A stretch of 64,000 nt of DNA, taken from positions 1-64,000 of the forward strand of contig NZ_JPRF03000076.1 of the NCBI RefSeq assembly GCF_001188955.3, given 5' to 3'. This DNA is from Kitasatospora aureofaciens (lineage in GTDB: Bacteria > Actinomycetota > Actinomycetes > Streptomycetales > Streptomycetaceae). A program made the position numbers and the translations under genes. Below, piece by piece: positions 51,332 through 59,453 of this stretch. The stretch's first letter is position 1. The number at the start of each line of letters is the position of its first letter. The notes under the pieces were generated by a model. The model made no database searches. It had not been told where the DNA came from and saw only the letters and a list, made by a program, of their open reading frames with translations.

Positions 51332-51979
51332 GTGAAGCGGACCGAAGCCGCCGTGCCCGTCACCGACGGGCGGACGGAACGCGGGCGGCAGACCCGCGAG
51401 AAGATCGCCGACGCGATGCTGTCGCTGATCGACGAGAACCAGGCGCACTTCCCCGCCGACAAGGTGGCCGAGCGGGCGGGGGTGTCGCGCCGGCTGGTGT
51501 TCCACCACTTCGCGGACATGGCCGAACTGGCCGAAGTCGCCGTCAATCGCCGCCTGGAGCAGCTCGCGGCCCAGATCAGGCCGCTTCCCACCGAAGGGCC
51601 GCGCGAGCTGCGGGTGGCCGCCCTCACGGAACAGCGGGCGCGCATCCTGGAGGGCGTCACCCCGGCCAGGCTGGCCGTCATGCGGCTGGAGAACCCGTCC
51701 CCGCGGATCCAGGAGGCAGTCCAGCAGATGCTGGACTTCGCCCGCCTGCGGCTCACCCAGATCTTCGCCGCGGAGCTCGACGCGCTGCCGGAGTCCGCAC
51801 GTACGGACCTGCTCCACGGGCTGGACGCGGTGACCACGTGGAGCGCCTGGTACCACTGGCGCAGCGGCGGGCTGAGCACCGAGCAGGCGCGCCGCACCAT
51901 GGCCGCCGCCGTGCACGCGCTCCTCGCCGGGGCAGGGGCAGGGGCAGGGGCAGGGGCGGGGGCCGAGGCCGGGGACTGA
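51332..51979 (+). CDS. TetR-family regulator of the MMPL exporter
   Basis: A 215-residue regulator. Helix-turn-helix about residues 20-60 (GRQTREKIADAMLSLIDENQ, DKVAERAGVSRRLVFHHFAD), followed by the all-helical effector domain. Start GTG with GGAGGAG upstream. The last 20 residues are an Ala-Gly repeat from tandem GGGGCA copies (about 51931-51960), a variable-length tail. It represses the divergent MMPL gene by the two TTGCAC palindromes and probably itself. Effector unknown. Confidence 0.9.
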   Translation: MKRTEAAVPVTDGRTERGRQTREKIADAMLSLIDENQAHFPADKVAERAGVSRRLVFHHFADMAELAEVAVNRRLEQLAAQIRPLPTEGPRELRVAALTEQRARILEGVTPARLAVMRLENPSPRIQEAVQQMLDFARLRLTQIFAAELDALPESARTDLLHGLDAVTTWSAWYHWRSGGLSTEQARRTMAAAVHALLAGAGAGAGAGAGAEAGD

Positions 51980-52141
51980 GTGGACGCCAGGGCCTGTATC
52001 TGAGCAGACCCGGCGTCCGTGGCTGCGCTGTCCGCAGGACCCGGCCACGAGCCGATGGCCGGAAGGCGTCGTGGCGGGGAGCGTGCCGCAACGGGCTCCG
52101 CCGTTGCCCGTCCGCCGTTCTCCTCGGGAGCCCGGTCGCCG

Positions 52142-52603
52142 TCAGTGGGGAAAGACCCGGCCGAGGTGGTAGTGGAGCACGGCGGTGGCCTCGTCCGCCG
52201 TGCGCTGGCCGAGCAGGACGCTCAGCCCGAGGCCGGCGGAGACGGCGAGCAGGACGACGGCCTCCTGACGGGCGTCCAGTCGGGGATCGGCGGTGCCGGC
52301 CCGCTGGGCGGCCGTCAGCTGGGTGGCCAGGAAGGCTTCCATCTCGTCGGGGGCGGCGAGGAAGGCCTGTCCGGCGAGCGCGGGGTCGGTGACGGAGAGG
52401 ACGGCGTACTCGGTGTAGATGAGGTGGAAGGCCCGGCTCTCCTCGTCGGTGGGGACACCTTCGAGCAGCACGGCCTCGACGATGCCGCGCGGGTCGGTGC
52501 CGACGCCCATGGCGCGGACGCGGCGCTGGACCCGCTCTCCCATGCGGGCGGCCAGGCGGGTCATGGCGGCGAGGAGAGAGGATCGCGCCGCTGATGCTCG
52601 CAA
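52142..52603 (-). pseudogene. TetR-family regulator fragment, DNA-binding part lost
   Basis: About 150 codons of a TetR effector domain (ARMGERVQRRVRAMG, AVLLEGVPTDEESRAFHLIY, AVVLLAVSAGLGLSVLLGQR). The helix-turn-helix that should precede RSSLLAAM is missing: the frame stops being similar near 52600, where a truncated hydrolase gene begins on the other strand and overlaps it by ten bases. It was probably divergent from that hydrolase, and one deletion removed both 5' ends. Confidence 0.7.
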
Positions 52604-52896
52604 TGCGCAGCTACAAGCCGGGCAGCCGCCCGCCGGCCCGGCCGTTCACGGACGAGGAGTTGGCCTCCGTCCGGCTGCCCGCGCTGGTGCTGGTGGGCGG
52701 GCGCAGCGCGCTGCTGCGGCCACGGCAGGTGGTGGAGCGGGTGACGTCGCTGATCCCGGGCGTGCGCGCGGAGATCGTGGAACGGGCCGGGCACGGACTG
52801 AACCTGGAGCGGCCCGAGGTGGTGAACGCGCGGCTGCTGGAGTTCATCGGCGGCGTCGGGCAGGAGCCGCGGGAGCTGCCGCACGGCGGTCGGTGA
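52594..52896 (+). pseudogene. alpha/beta hydrolase C-terminal fragment
   Basis: 100 codons with the late part of an alpha/beta hydrolase: RLPALVLVGGRSALLRPRQV, VTSLIPGVRAEIVERAGHGL (the last His being the catalytic His), LLEFIGG. The nucleophile elbow and the first half are missing. It overlaps the truncated TetR gene head to head. Probably not functional. Confidence 0.7.
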
Positions 52897-53059
52897 CCGG
52901 GCACGCCGGGCACACGGGCCGGGCCGCGGGCCGGGGCGCGGCCCGCCGCCCACGGCCCGTCCGGTATAACTTCTCAGCCACCCGGCTGCCGGGCGGTAGT
53001 CGTCCCGCTACCGAACGGTCGCAGGCGCTGGAGCTGTCCACACCTCCCGGAGGCCTCAC

Positions 53060-55126
53060 GTGTCACCCGTCACCCGTCGCACCTTCCTCGGCTCGGCCGC
53101 CGCCCTCGGCGCGGCCATCGGCCTTGACACCGCCCTGCCCGGAGCGCTGTCCAGCGCGTCCGCCACCACGACGGGGACGATCCGCGACGTCAAGCACGTC
53201 GTGGTGCTGATGCAGGAGAACCGCAGCTTCGACCACTACTTCGGCACGCTGAAGGGCGTGCGCGGATTCGGCGACCGCACCGCCCTCCAGATCGCGGGCG
53301 GCACCAGCGTGTTCGAGCAGCCGAACGGCAGCGGGCGGCAGTACCCGTGGCAGCTCAGCAAGACCAGGACCTGGTGGTGGGGCGTCAGCGCCGAGCAGCT
53401 GGCGCAGTGCGACGGCTCGCTCGACCACTCGTGGTCCACCCAGCACAAGGCGTGGAACAACGGGAGGATGGACTCCTGGATCGCCGCCAAGGGCTCGGAC
53501 CGGACCATGGGGTTCATGGCCCGCGAGGACATACCGTTCCACTACGCGCTGGCCGACGCCTACACCATCTGCGACGCGTACCACTGCTCGATCCTCTCGG
53601 CCACCGGCCCCAACCGCACCTACCTGTGGTCCGGCACGATCGACCCGGGCGCCACCGCGGGCGGCCCGGCCTACGACGGCGGCTCCGAGTCCGGCCTGCA
53701 CTGGCAGACCTACGCGGAGACCCTGCAGAACGCGGGCGTCAGCTGGAAGGTCTACCAGAACGCCCACGACAACTTCGGCGACAACGGCCTCGCCTACTTC
53801 AACCAGTTCACCGGCGCGCCGAGTTCGAGCCCGCTCGCCCAGCGCGGCATGGGCTCCGTGCCCAGCACCGGCTCGACCCCGGACGACATCGCCGCCGCGA
53901 TCAGGGCCGACGCGCTCGCCGGCACGCTGCCCCAGGTCTCCTGGGTGGTGGCCAGCCAGCTGTTCTCCGAGCACCCGGACAGCCCGCCGGAGAACGGCGC
54001 CCACTTCGTCAACCTGGTGATCCAGGCGCTGGCGGCCGACCCGGAGGTCTTCAACTCCACCGCCCTGTTCCTCAACTACGACGAGAACGACGGCTTCTTC
54101 GACCACGTGCCCCCGCCGGTCGCCCCGGCCGGCACCGCCGGGGAGTTCTGCAAGGGCACCAACATCGGCCTCGGCTTCCGCGTCCCGATGATCGTGGTCT
54201 CGCCGTGGACCCGCGGCGGCTGGGTCGACTCCCAGGTCTACGACCACACCAGCGTCATCCGCTTCCTGGAGACCTGGACGGCCGCCCTGGGCACCCCCGC
54301 CCGCTGCCCCAACATCAGCGACTGGCGCCGCCGGGTCTGCGGGGACCTCACCGGCGCCTTCGACTTCACCAGCCCGGTCTACGGCCTGCCCGCGCTGCCG
54401 GACACCAGCGCCACCCTCAGCCAGGCCGCCGCCAACGTGCAGATCAACCCGAGCCCCGGCACCAACGCCATGCCCACCCAGGAGCCCGGCACCAAGCCCG
54501 CCCGCGCGCTGCCCTACCAGCCCAACGCCTGGGTCGACCGGATCGAGACCGGCACCGACGGCCGGACCCGGCTCTGGATCGACCTGGCCAACCAGGGCCC
54601 GCAGGCCACCGCGTGGGCGCACTACTCGGTCCACGCCAACGCCTACCGCAGCGGCGGCCCCTGGCAGTACACCGTCGCCCCGTACGACGCCGCCACCGGC
54701 ACCGACGGCAGCGCCCGCGACTCCTTCGACATCGGCGCGGGCTACGGCAACGGGCAGTACGACTTCACCGTGCTCGGCCCCAACCGCACCCTGCGCCGTT
54801 TCGCCGGGAACGCGACCGCGGCCGGCCGCACGGCGGAGGCCACCACCTCCTACGCGCCGGCGCCGGACACCGGTGACCCGGCGGTCTGGTTCACCATGAC
54901 CAACAGCGGGACCAGCGCCGTCACCTTCACCATCACCGCGGGCAACTACCGTACGGGCAGCTGGACCTACCAGGTCGCCCCGGGCGCCACCGTGAAGGAC
55001 TTCTTCAACGCCGTCACCATCGCGCAGGGCTGGTACGACTTCACGGTCACCGTCAGCAGTGACCCGGCCTGGATCCGCCGCGCCACCGGTCACATCGAGA
55101 CGGGCTCCGCCAGCGTCACCGGCTGA
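53060..55126 (+). CDS. secreted phospholipase C (phosphoesterase family)
   Basis: A 688-residue Tat-exported enzyme of the acid-phosphatase/phospholipase C superfamily (plcN-type). The signal has TRRTFLG (5-11). The active-site start VVLMQENRSFDHYFGTLKGV is at about residues 49-68. Later motifs are YHCSILSATGPNRTYLWSGT (about 174), NYDENDGFFDHVPPP (about 341), VPMIVVSPWTRGGW (about 374) and YDHTSVIRFLE (about 394). Two C-terminal beta domains follow (DUF756-type, about 490-680). Enzymes of this family hydrolyse phosphatidylcholine. GTG start preceded by GGAGG. No clear phosphate-regulation site was seen. Confidence 0.9.
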   Translation: MSPVTRRTFLGSAAALGAAIGLDTALPGALSSASATTTGTIRDVKHVVVLMQENRSFDHYFGTLKGVRGFGDRTALQIAGGTSVFEQPNGSGRQYPWQLSKTRTWWWGVSAEQLAQCDGSLDHSWSTQHKAWNNGRMDSWIAAKGSDRTMGFMAREDIPFHYALADAYTICDAYHCSILSATGPNRTYLWSGTIDPGATAGGPAYDGGSESGLHWQTYAETLQNAGVSWKVYQNAHDNFGDNGLAYFNQFTGAPSSSPLAQRGMGSVPSTGSTPDDIAAAIRADALAGTLPQVSWVVASQLFSEHPDSPPENGAHFVNLVIQALAADPEVFNSTALFLNYDENDGFFDHVPPPVAPAGTAGEFCKGTNIGLGFRVPMIVVSPWTRGGWVDSQVYDHTSVIRFLETWTAALGTPARCPNISDWRRRVCGDLTGAFDFTSPVYGLPALPDTSATLSQAAANVQINPSPGTNAMPTQEPGTKPARALPYQPNAWVDRIETGTDGRTRLWIDLANQGPQATAWAHYSVHANAYRSGGPWQYTVAPYDAATGTDGSARDSFDIGAGYGNGQYDFTVLGPNRTLRRFAGNATAAGRTAEATTSYAPAPDTGDPAVWFTMTNSGTSAVTFTITAGNYRTGSWTYQVAPGATVKDFFNAVTIAQGWYDFTVTVSSDPAWIRRATGHIETGSASVTG

Positions 55127-55171
55127 CCGGCCGACCGGCCTCCAGCCCGTCCGGGCCGGGGGCCGGGACGA

Positions 55172-55645
55172 TCAGGCGCTGGACGACGGTACGGCTTCGC
55201 GGCGCTGCTCCAGCCACGTGCGGCTCAGGTCCTCCCAGACCGCCTGGTACCGGTCGAAGACGCCGTCGAGCTGGCGACGTGCCAGGTCGGCGGGGTCCGT
55301 CGACGCCACCAGGTACTCCAGGTCGTCGGCGAGCCGCCGGAAGCGGTACTGCGCCTCCTCCATCAGCACCCACCGGGAGCGCCAGTTGAAGAACGGCTCG
55401 GCGGCGGCCAGGGCCGTCACCAGGGCCACCAGCGCGAAGGCCAGATCCGTCCACCGGTGCAGGCCCAGCAGGATGGTGGAGGCGGCGGACAGCGCGAGCG
55501 TCAGCATCTTGATCACGGACGCGCGCCGACGGAACTTCTCCTTCTTCCCGCGGGCGTAGTCCTGACCCTGGCGGATCTTGTCCAGCAGGAGAGCAGCCGT
55601 CTCCGTCGGCGTGAGCCCCACGCCCGGTCCAGTGTTCGGATGCAC
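55172..55645 (-). CDS. SLATT-domain membrane protein
   Basis: A 157-residue protein with two membrane segments (about 48-62, LALSAASTILLGL; about 68-86, DLAFALVALVTALAAAEPFF) and a helical C-terminus with FFNWRSRWVLMEEAQYRFRR, the SLATT/DUF4231 pattern. SLATT proteins are predicted effectors or sensors in bacterial conflict systems, forming pores. GTG start with GAGGGG at a five-base spacing. No nucleotide-signal enzyme is seen nearby, so its partner is unknown. Convergent with the phospholipase gene. Confidence 0.75.
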   Translation of the reverse strand: MHPNTGPGVGLTPTETAALLLDKIRQGQDYARGKKEKFRRRASVIKMLTLALSAASTILLGLHRWTDLAFALVALVTALAAAEPFFNWRSRWVLMEEAQYRFRRLADDLEYLVASTDPADLARRQLDGVFDRYQAVWEDLSRTWLEQRREAVPSSSA

Positions 55646-55677
55646 CTTGTCCCCTCGTCTTCTTCCCGTGGCGCGCC

Positions 55678-56136
55678 TTGAGCCGCGTGCGGGATCAACC
55701 AGACGGTAACCGAGGTGTGGCGTGCGGTTGCTTCCGGCCGGCCAGCACGTACGCGGCGCGGGCGGACGCCGACGCGGAGGCGCGGCTGCCGGTGGACGAG
55801 CCGTCACGGGAGCGGGTGTCGGGGTGGTGGGGCGTGCTGGGGGTGATCGTGCCGATCGTTGCGGTGGCGGCGGCGGTGGTGTTCCTGTTGCTCGGGTACG
55901 TGCTGGGGAACGCCCTGGTGGTGGCCGGCTGGGTGGCGGCCGCAGTGGGCGCGGTGTCGCTGCTGGTGGGCGGGGCGGGCCTGCTGGGGGCGGCGGCCCG
56001 GGGGGAGGGGCCGGCCGAGGGGGAGGCGGACGGGCCGGGGGAGCTGGGGCGGGCCCGGGACGCGTGGCGGGCGGCGCTGGCGGAACGCGGGCTGGTGCCG
56101 TTCCTGGTGGCGCAGGCGAACATGCGGCAGGTGTGA
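55678..56136 (+). CDS. two-span membrane protein of unknown function
   Basis: A 152-codon frame. Membrane segments at about 53-76 (VLGVIVPIVAVAAAVVFLLL) and 82-105 (VVAGWVAAAVGAVSLLVGGA). The C-terminus AWRAALAERGLVPFLVAQAN resembles many small actinobacterial membrane proteins of unknown role. The start is uncertain: TTG 55678 gives the longest frame, but GTG codons at about 55687 and 55717 are possible and no good ribosome site is seen. No family assigned. Confidence 0.5.
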   Translation: MSRVRDQPDGNRGVACGCFRPASTYAARADADAEARLPVDEPSRERVSGWWGVLGVIVPIVAVAAAVVFLLLGYVLGNALVVAGWVAAAVGAVSLLVGGAGLLGAAARGEGPAEGEADGPGELGRARDAWRAALAERGLVPFLVAQANMRQV

Positions 56137-56390
56137 CGGGGCGGCTCGTCCGCGTGCGGAATGCCAAGGCGAAGCCGGGTCGGGTAAGGGGCGGTTAAAA
56201 TCCGTGCCCCTGTGCGAGCTTGGGCCTTGTGTGCGCCAGTCAGTGAAATATCATATGGCGCATTGCACAGCGGTCCCGGCGAGATCCGGTTCCCATCCCC
56301 CGCCGCATCCGGTTGACGAGCTGTCAGCTCCGTACGCGTACCGCAATCCGTGCACCCTTCCCCCATGTCACGAGAGACGGAACCCGACCC
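56137..56390. promoter_or_regulatory. promoter region with inverted repeat
   Basis: About 250 bases without a gene. TGCGCCA (56232-56238) and TGGCGCA (56256-56262) form a 7-bp inverted repeat around a 17-base AT-rich centre (GTCAGTGAAATATCATA), a plausible promoter/operator for the following secreted protein. Confidence 0.4.
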
Positions 56391-58400
56391 GTGTTCAGAT
56401 TCCGATCCCGCACCTCCCCACCCGGCCGACGCGCCCCGCGCACCGCGCTGGTGGCACTGGCCGCCGCCCTGGCCGGGGCCGCGCTCAGCAGTCCGCTGTC
56501 CGCGATGGCCGACTCCCACGCGCCGCGGGCCGCCACCGTCGCGGCCGAGCCGGGCACCCCGAAGACCGCCGCGGCCCCGCAGAAGGCCGGTCCGCGCCGG
56601 GCCAAGGCGGCCAGGACCGGCCCGGTCGCCGCCGCGAACGCCGGCGCCGCGAACGGCGGCGTCAAGAAGACGCCCCAGCTGGTGGACGGTGCCGACCCGG
56701 GCACCGGCGGCAAGGACGGCGACGGCAACGTCGCGAACCAGTACGACCTCCAGGTCACCTACAAGGGCGGCCAGGAGTCGACCGGTGTGGTGATCGGCGC
56801 ACCGAAGGTCTACCTGGTGCTCTGGGGCTCCCAGTGGGGGACTCCGTCCACCAACGCGTCCGGCGACACCGTGGTGAGCGGCGACCCGGACCAGGCCGCC
56901 CCGTACCAGCAGGACTTCTTCAAGGGCCTCGGCAGCTCCGGGGACGGCTGGAGCGCCGTCCTGACCCAGTACTGCGAGGGCATCGCCGCCGGTTCCGTCC
57001 AGTGCCCGGCCGGCTCCGCGCACATCCCGTACCCGCAGCAGGGCAGCGTGCTCGCGGGCGTCTGGGTGGACAACGGCGCCCCCGCGCCGCAGGCCGCGAC
57101 CGAGCCGCAGCTCGGCGCCGAGGCGCTGGCCGCCGCGAAACACTTCGGCAACCTGACCGAGGCGCAGAACCGCAACGTCCAGTACGTCATCGACTCGCCG
57201 CAGGGCACCGACCCGGACAAGTGGAAGGAACTGGGCTACTGCGCCTGGCACGACTTCCAGCGCTCTCCGTACGGCCAGCTCGCCTACACCAACATGCCGT
57301 ACCTGACGGACGTGGCCGGCTGCGGCACCAACTGGTTCGGTGAGAACACCCCGAGGGGCCGGCTGGACGGCTACGGGATCATCGGCGGCCACGAGTACGC
57401 GGAGACGGTGACCGACCCGAACACCCCGGGCGGCTGGACGGACGCCACCGGCCAGGAGATCGGCGACAAGTGCGCCTGGATCCCCAAGGGTTCCAACGGT
57501 GGGCTGTTCTTCGAGGACCTGGCGACGGGCAGCTTCCCGCTGCAGACCCTGTGGTCCAACGCCGACCACCTGTGCATGGCCTCGGACCCGGTGGTGGCCA
57601 GCCCGCCGGTGTCGGTGAGCACGATGTGCGACCGGACCGACAAGGCCGGGCAGCCGTTGTCGATCCCGGCGGTGGGCGTGTCCAGCACCGGTGCCGCCCT
57701 CAGCTACAGCGCCACCGGCCTGCCGCAGGGGCTCTCGATCGACGCCAGGAGCGGGGTGATCTCCGGTACCGCGGCCGCGACCAACGGCTACCAGCGGATC
57801 AACGTGACGGCGACGGACCCGGCGGGCAGGACGGCGTCCAGCGGCTTCTGGGAGAGCGTCAGCGCCGGCGGCGGGTCGGGCTGCGGCGGGATCGAGCAGC
57901 TCATCGACCCCGGCTTCGAGAACGGCTCGGCGGACGTCAACCACACGGTGATGACGGACTCCTGGGGCCCGTCGGGGTACAACATCATCACCCCGTCCAG
58001 CCTGCACGCGCCGCACTCGGGCTCCTGGTACGCCTGGCTCGGCCAGAACACCGGGACGGACGACTCCATCACCACCTACCTGAACACCTACCCCGGCTAC
58101 GGGCGGGCGACCTTCTCCTTCTGGCTCGACACCGAGTCGACCAACACCTCGGCCGCCGCGCCCGACACGCTGTCGCTGGTGGCGATCGACCAGTACACCG
58201 GGCAGCCGCTCGGCACGGTGAAGACCTGGACCAGCCAGAACGCGACCGGCGGCTACCAGTACCAGTCGGTGGACCTGTCCCCGTTCATCGGGCAGGTCGG
58301 CTGGGGGACCACCATCGGCCTCAAGCTGGTCTCCCACGAGACCGGCGCGACTCCGGGCACCGCGTTCCTGATCGACGACGCCTCGGCCCGCGAGAGCTGA
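56391..58400 (+). CDS. secreted protein with HEYAE motif and putative Ig-like domain
   Basis: About 669 residues. The N-terminus is Arg-rich with a signal segment (ALVALAAALAGAALSSPLSA). Residues about 120-400 form a secreted domain with YLVLWGSQWGTPS and GYGIIGGHEYAETVTDPNTP, then GWTDATGQEIGDKCAWIP; the HEYAE pair could be a metal site of a zincin-like peptidase, unproven. Residues about 405-490 look like an Ig-like or Big domain (LSYSATGLPQGLSIDARSGV). The last 175 residues are a carbohydrate-binding-like beta domain (LIDPGFENGSADVNHTVMTD, SGSWYAWLGQNTGTDDSITT). GTG start chosen for the signal peptide, with a weak ribosome site. A terminator follows. Confidence 0.75.
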   Translation: MFRFRSRTSPPGRRAPRTALVALAAALAGAALSSPLSAMADSHAPRAATVAAEPGTPKTAAAPQKAGPRRAKAARTGPVAAANAGAANGGVKKTPQLVDGADPGTGGKDGDGNVANQYDLQVTYKGGQESTGVVIGAPKVYLVLWGSQWGTPSTNASGDTVVSGDPDQAAPYQQDFFKGLGSSGDGWSAVLTQYCEGIAAGSVQCPAGSAHIPYPQQGSVLAGVWVDNGAPAPQAATEPQLGAEALAAAKHFGNLTEAQNRNVQYVIDSPQGTDPDKWKELGYCAWHDFQRSPYGQLAYTNMPYLTDVAGCGTNWFGENTPRGRLDGYGIIGGHEYAETVTDPNTPGGWTDATGQEIGDKCAWIPKGSNGGLFFEDLATGSFPLQTLWSNADHLCMASDPVVASPPVSVSTMCDRTDKAGQPLSIPAVGVSSTGAALSYSATGLPQGLSIDARSGVISGTAAATNGYQRINVTATDPAGRTASSGFWESVSAGGGSGCGGIEQLIDPGFENGSADVNHTVMTDSWGPSGYNIITPSSLHAPHSGSWYAWLGQNTGTDDSITTYLNTYPGYGRATFSFWLDTESTNTSAAAPDTLSLVAIDQYTGQPLGTVKTWTSQNATGGYQYQSVDLSPFIGQVGWGTTIGLKLVSHETGATPGTAFLIDDASARES

Positions 58401-58411
58401 CCGAACGACCG

Positions 58412-58456
58412 GACTCCGGCCCCGGAACCGAACGGTGCGGTTCCGGGGCCGGAGTC
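58412..58456. terminator. bidirectional terminator
   Basis: An 18-bp perfect stem (GACTCCGGCCCCGGAACC with its complement) and a nine-base loop, between the stop of the secreted protein and the stop of the converging membrane gene. Confidence 0.85.
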
Positions 58457-58460
58457 GTTC

Positions 58461-58919
58461 CTAGCAGGTTCCGGTATCCGGCCGGGCGGCGTCGACCAGC
58501 AGTTGGACGGCTTCGAGCGGGAGGCCGAGCCGGCGGGCGATCCAGGCGGCCGGGCGGCCGGCCCTGGCGAGCATCCAGGCCGAGTACAACTGGCCCAGCT
58601 GCGGCGCGTGTTCGGTGAGCAGCAGGGGGCGGACGGCCTCCATCGGGAAGCCCTCCAGTGCGCGGGCGCTGTACTCGCGCCCGTGGGGACCGGGCGGGGG
58701 CAGCGGGAGCGGGCGGCGGGCGTCCAGCCAGCGGCTGAACAGGACCGCTCCGACGACCAGCAGTCCGGAGCAGGAGACGCCGATCAGGGCGCCGCCGATG
58801 ACCGGGCGGTCCTCCTCCTCGGCCAGGCCGAGGGCGACCTCCTCCAGGACGAGCAGGCCGAGGGCGGTGAGCAGCACCGCTGCCCGGCCGGGGCGAGGGA
58901 GGAGCCGGGACGTCGTCAT
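58461..58919 (-). CDS. two-span membrane protein of unknown function
   Basis: A 152-residue protein with membrane segments about 16-30 (AVLLTALGLLVLEEVALGLA) and 44-64 (IGGALIGVSCSGLLVVGAVL). The cytoplasmic C-terminus has LLLTEHAPQLGQLYSAWMLA and RPAAWIARRLGLPLEAVQLL, like a small helical regulatory domain. ATG start with GAGG at a six-base spacing. No family recognised. A palindrome (59049-59063) lies in its upstream region. Confidence 0.6.
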   Translation of the reverse strand: MTTSRLLPRPGRAAVLLTALGLLVLEEVALGLAEEEDRPVIGGALIGVSCSGLLVVGAVLFSRWLDARRPLPLPPPGPHGREYSARALEGFPMEAVRPLLLTEHAPQLGQLYSAWMLARAGRPAAWIARRLGLPLEAVQLLVDAARPDTGTC

Positions 58920-59048
58920 GGGAAACCTCTTCCTCGGCAGGGATACCGGGGGGCTGGGGCGGGCGCGGCGACTCACCTTCCGTACAACGGCGGCGGGCGG
59001 ACAGGGGCACGCCCGGACGGGCCGGACGGTGAAGGCTCACGCACCGGG

Positions 59049-59063
59049 TTGACGCGCCGTCAA
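59049..59063. promoter_or_regulatory. inverted repeat between divergent genes
   Basis: TTGACG-CGC-CGTCAA is a perfect 6+3+6 palindrome between the membrane gene and the frameshifted gene at 59141. A plausible operator, regulator unknown. A second TTGACA/TGTCAA pair lies at about 59122-59146. Confidence 0.4.
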
Positions 59064-59140
59064 AAACTCAACCAAGTGCGGGAGTTCTGTTAACGGGGGC
59101 CGAATTCCACCCTCGGACCTGTTGACAGCATAACCCGGTC

Positions 59141-59438
59141 ATGTCAACTTCGACACGCTTGTCGAAGTTCGCCCGCGGAGCGGTCGACCGTCCGGCGGCT
59201 CCTGGAGGACCAACCGGCGCCGAGCCGGTACCGAAACGCACGGAGGTGCACTTCAGCACCGGCTCGGACGCGATCGACCCGCTCGGCGCCAAGTCGGTCG
59301 GCGCTGCGCGACCTCACCGGCATCCGCTTCACCGACCCCCCGTTCCTGCGCGACCAGGGGTGGCAGGCGCTGGAGGAACGGCGACGGCTACGGTGGGTGA
59401 GGTGCGTCGCTTCCCCGGCCGGTGGTCCACAGTGGTAG
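59141..59438 (+). pseudogene. small frameshifted gene, function unknown
   Basis: The ATG frame reads LSKFARGAVDRPAAPGG, then VHFSTGSDAIDPLGAKSVGA, and turns into Arg/Pro-rich nonsense near 59306. The next frame continues sensibly as LRDLTGIRFTDPPFLRDQGW and QALEERRRLRWVRC before a stop at 59436. A single-base change would join the two into a 99-codon gene. Either a frameshift mutation or a sequencing error. It precedes the esterase gene by 15 bases, perhaps as an operon partner. Confidence 0.55.
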
Positions 59439-59453
59439 GGGAGGCGGGAACCG

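Noticed and set aside
51925..51965. GGGGCA repeats as a CRISPR or regulatory array
   Set aside because: They are contiguous hexamers in frame at the end of the TetR gene and encode Ala-Gly; no spacers.
53063..55093. Long minus-strand open frame opposite the phospholipase gene
   Set aside because: Shadow of the phospholipase; repetitive Gly/Val/Arg sequence without a ribosome site.
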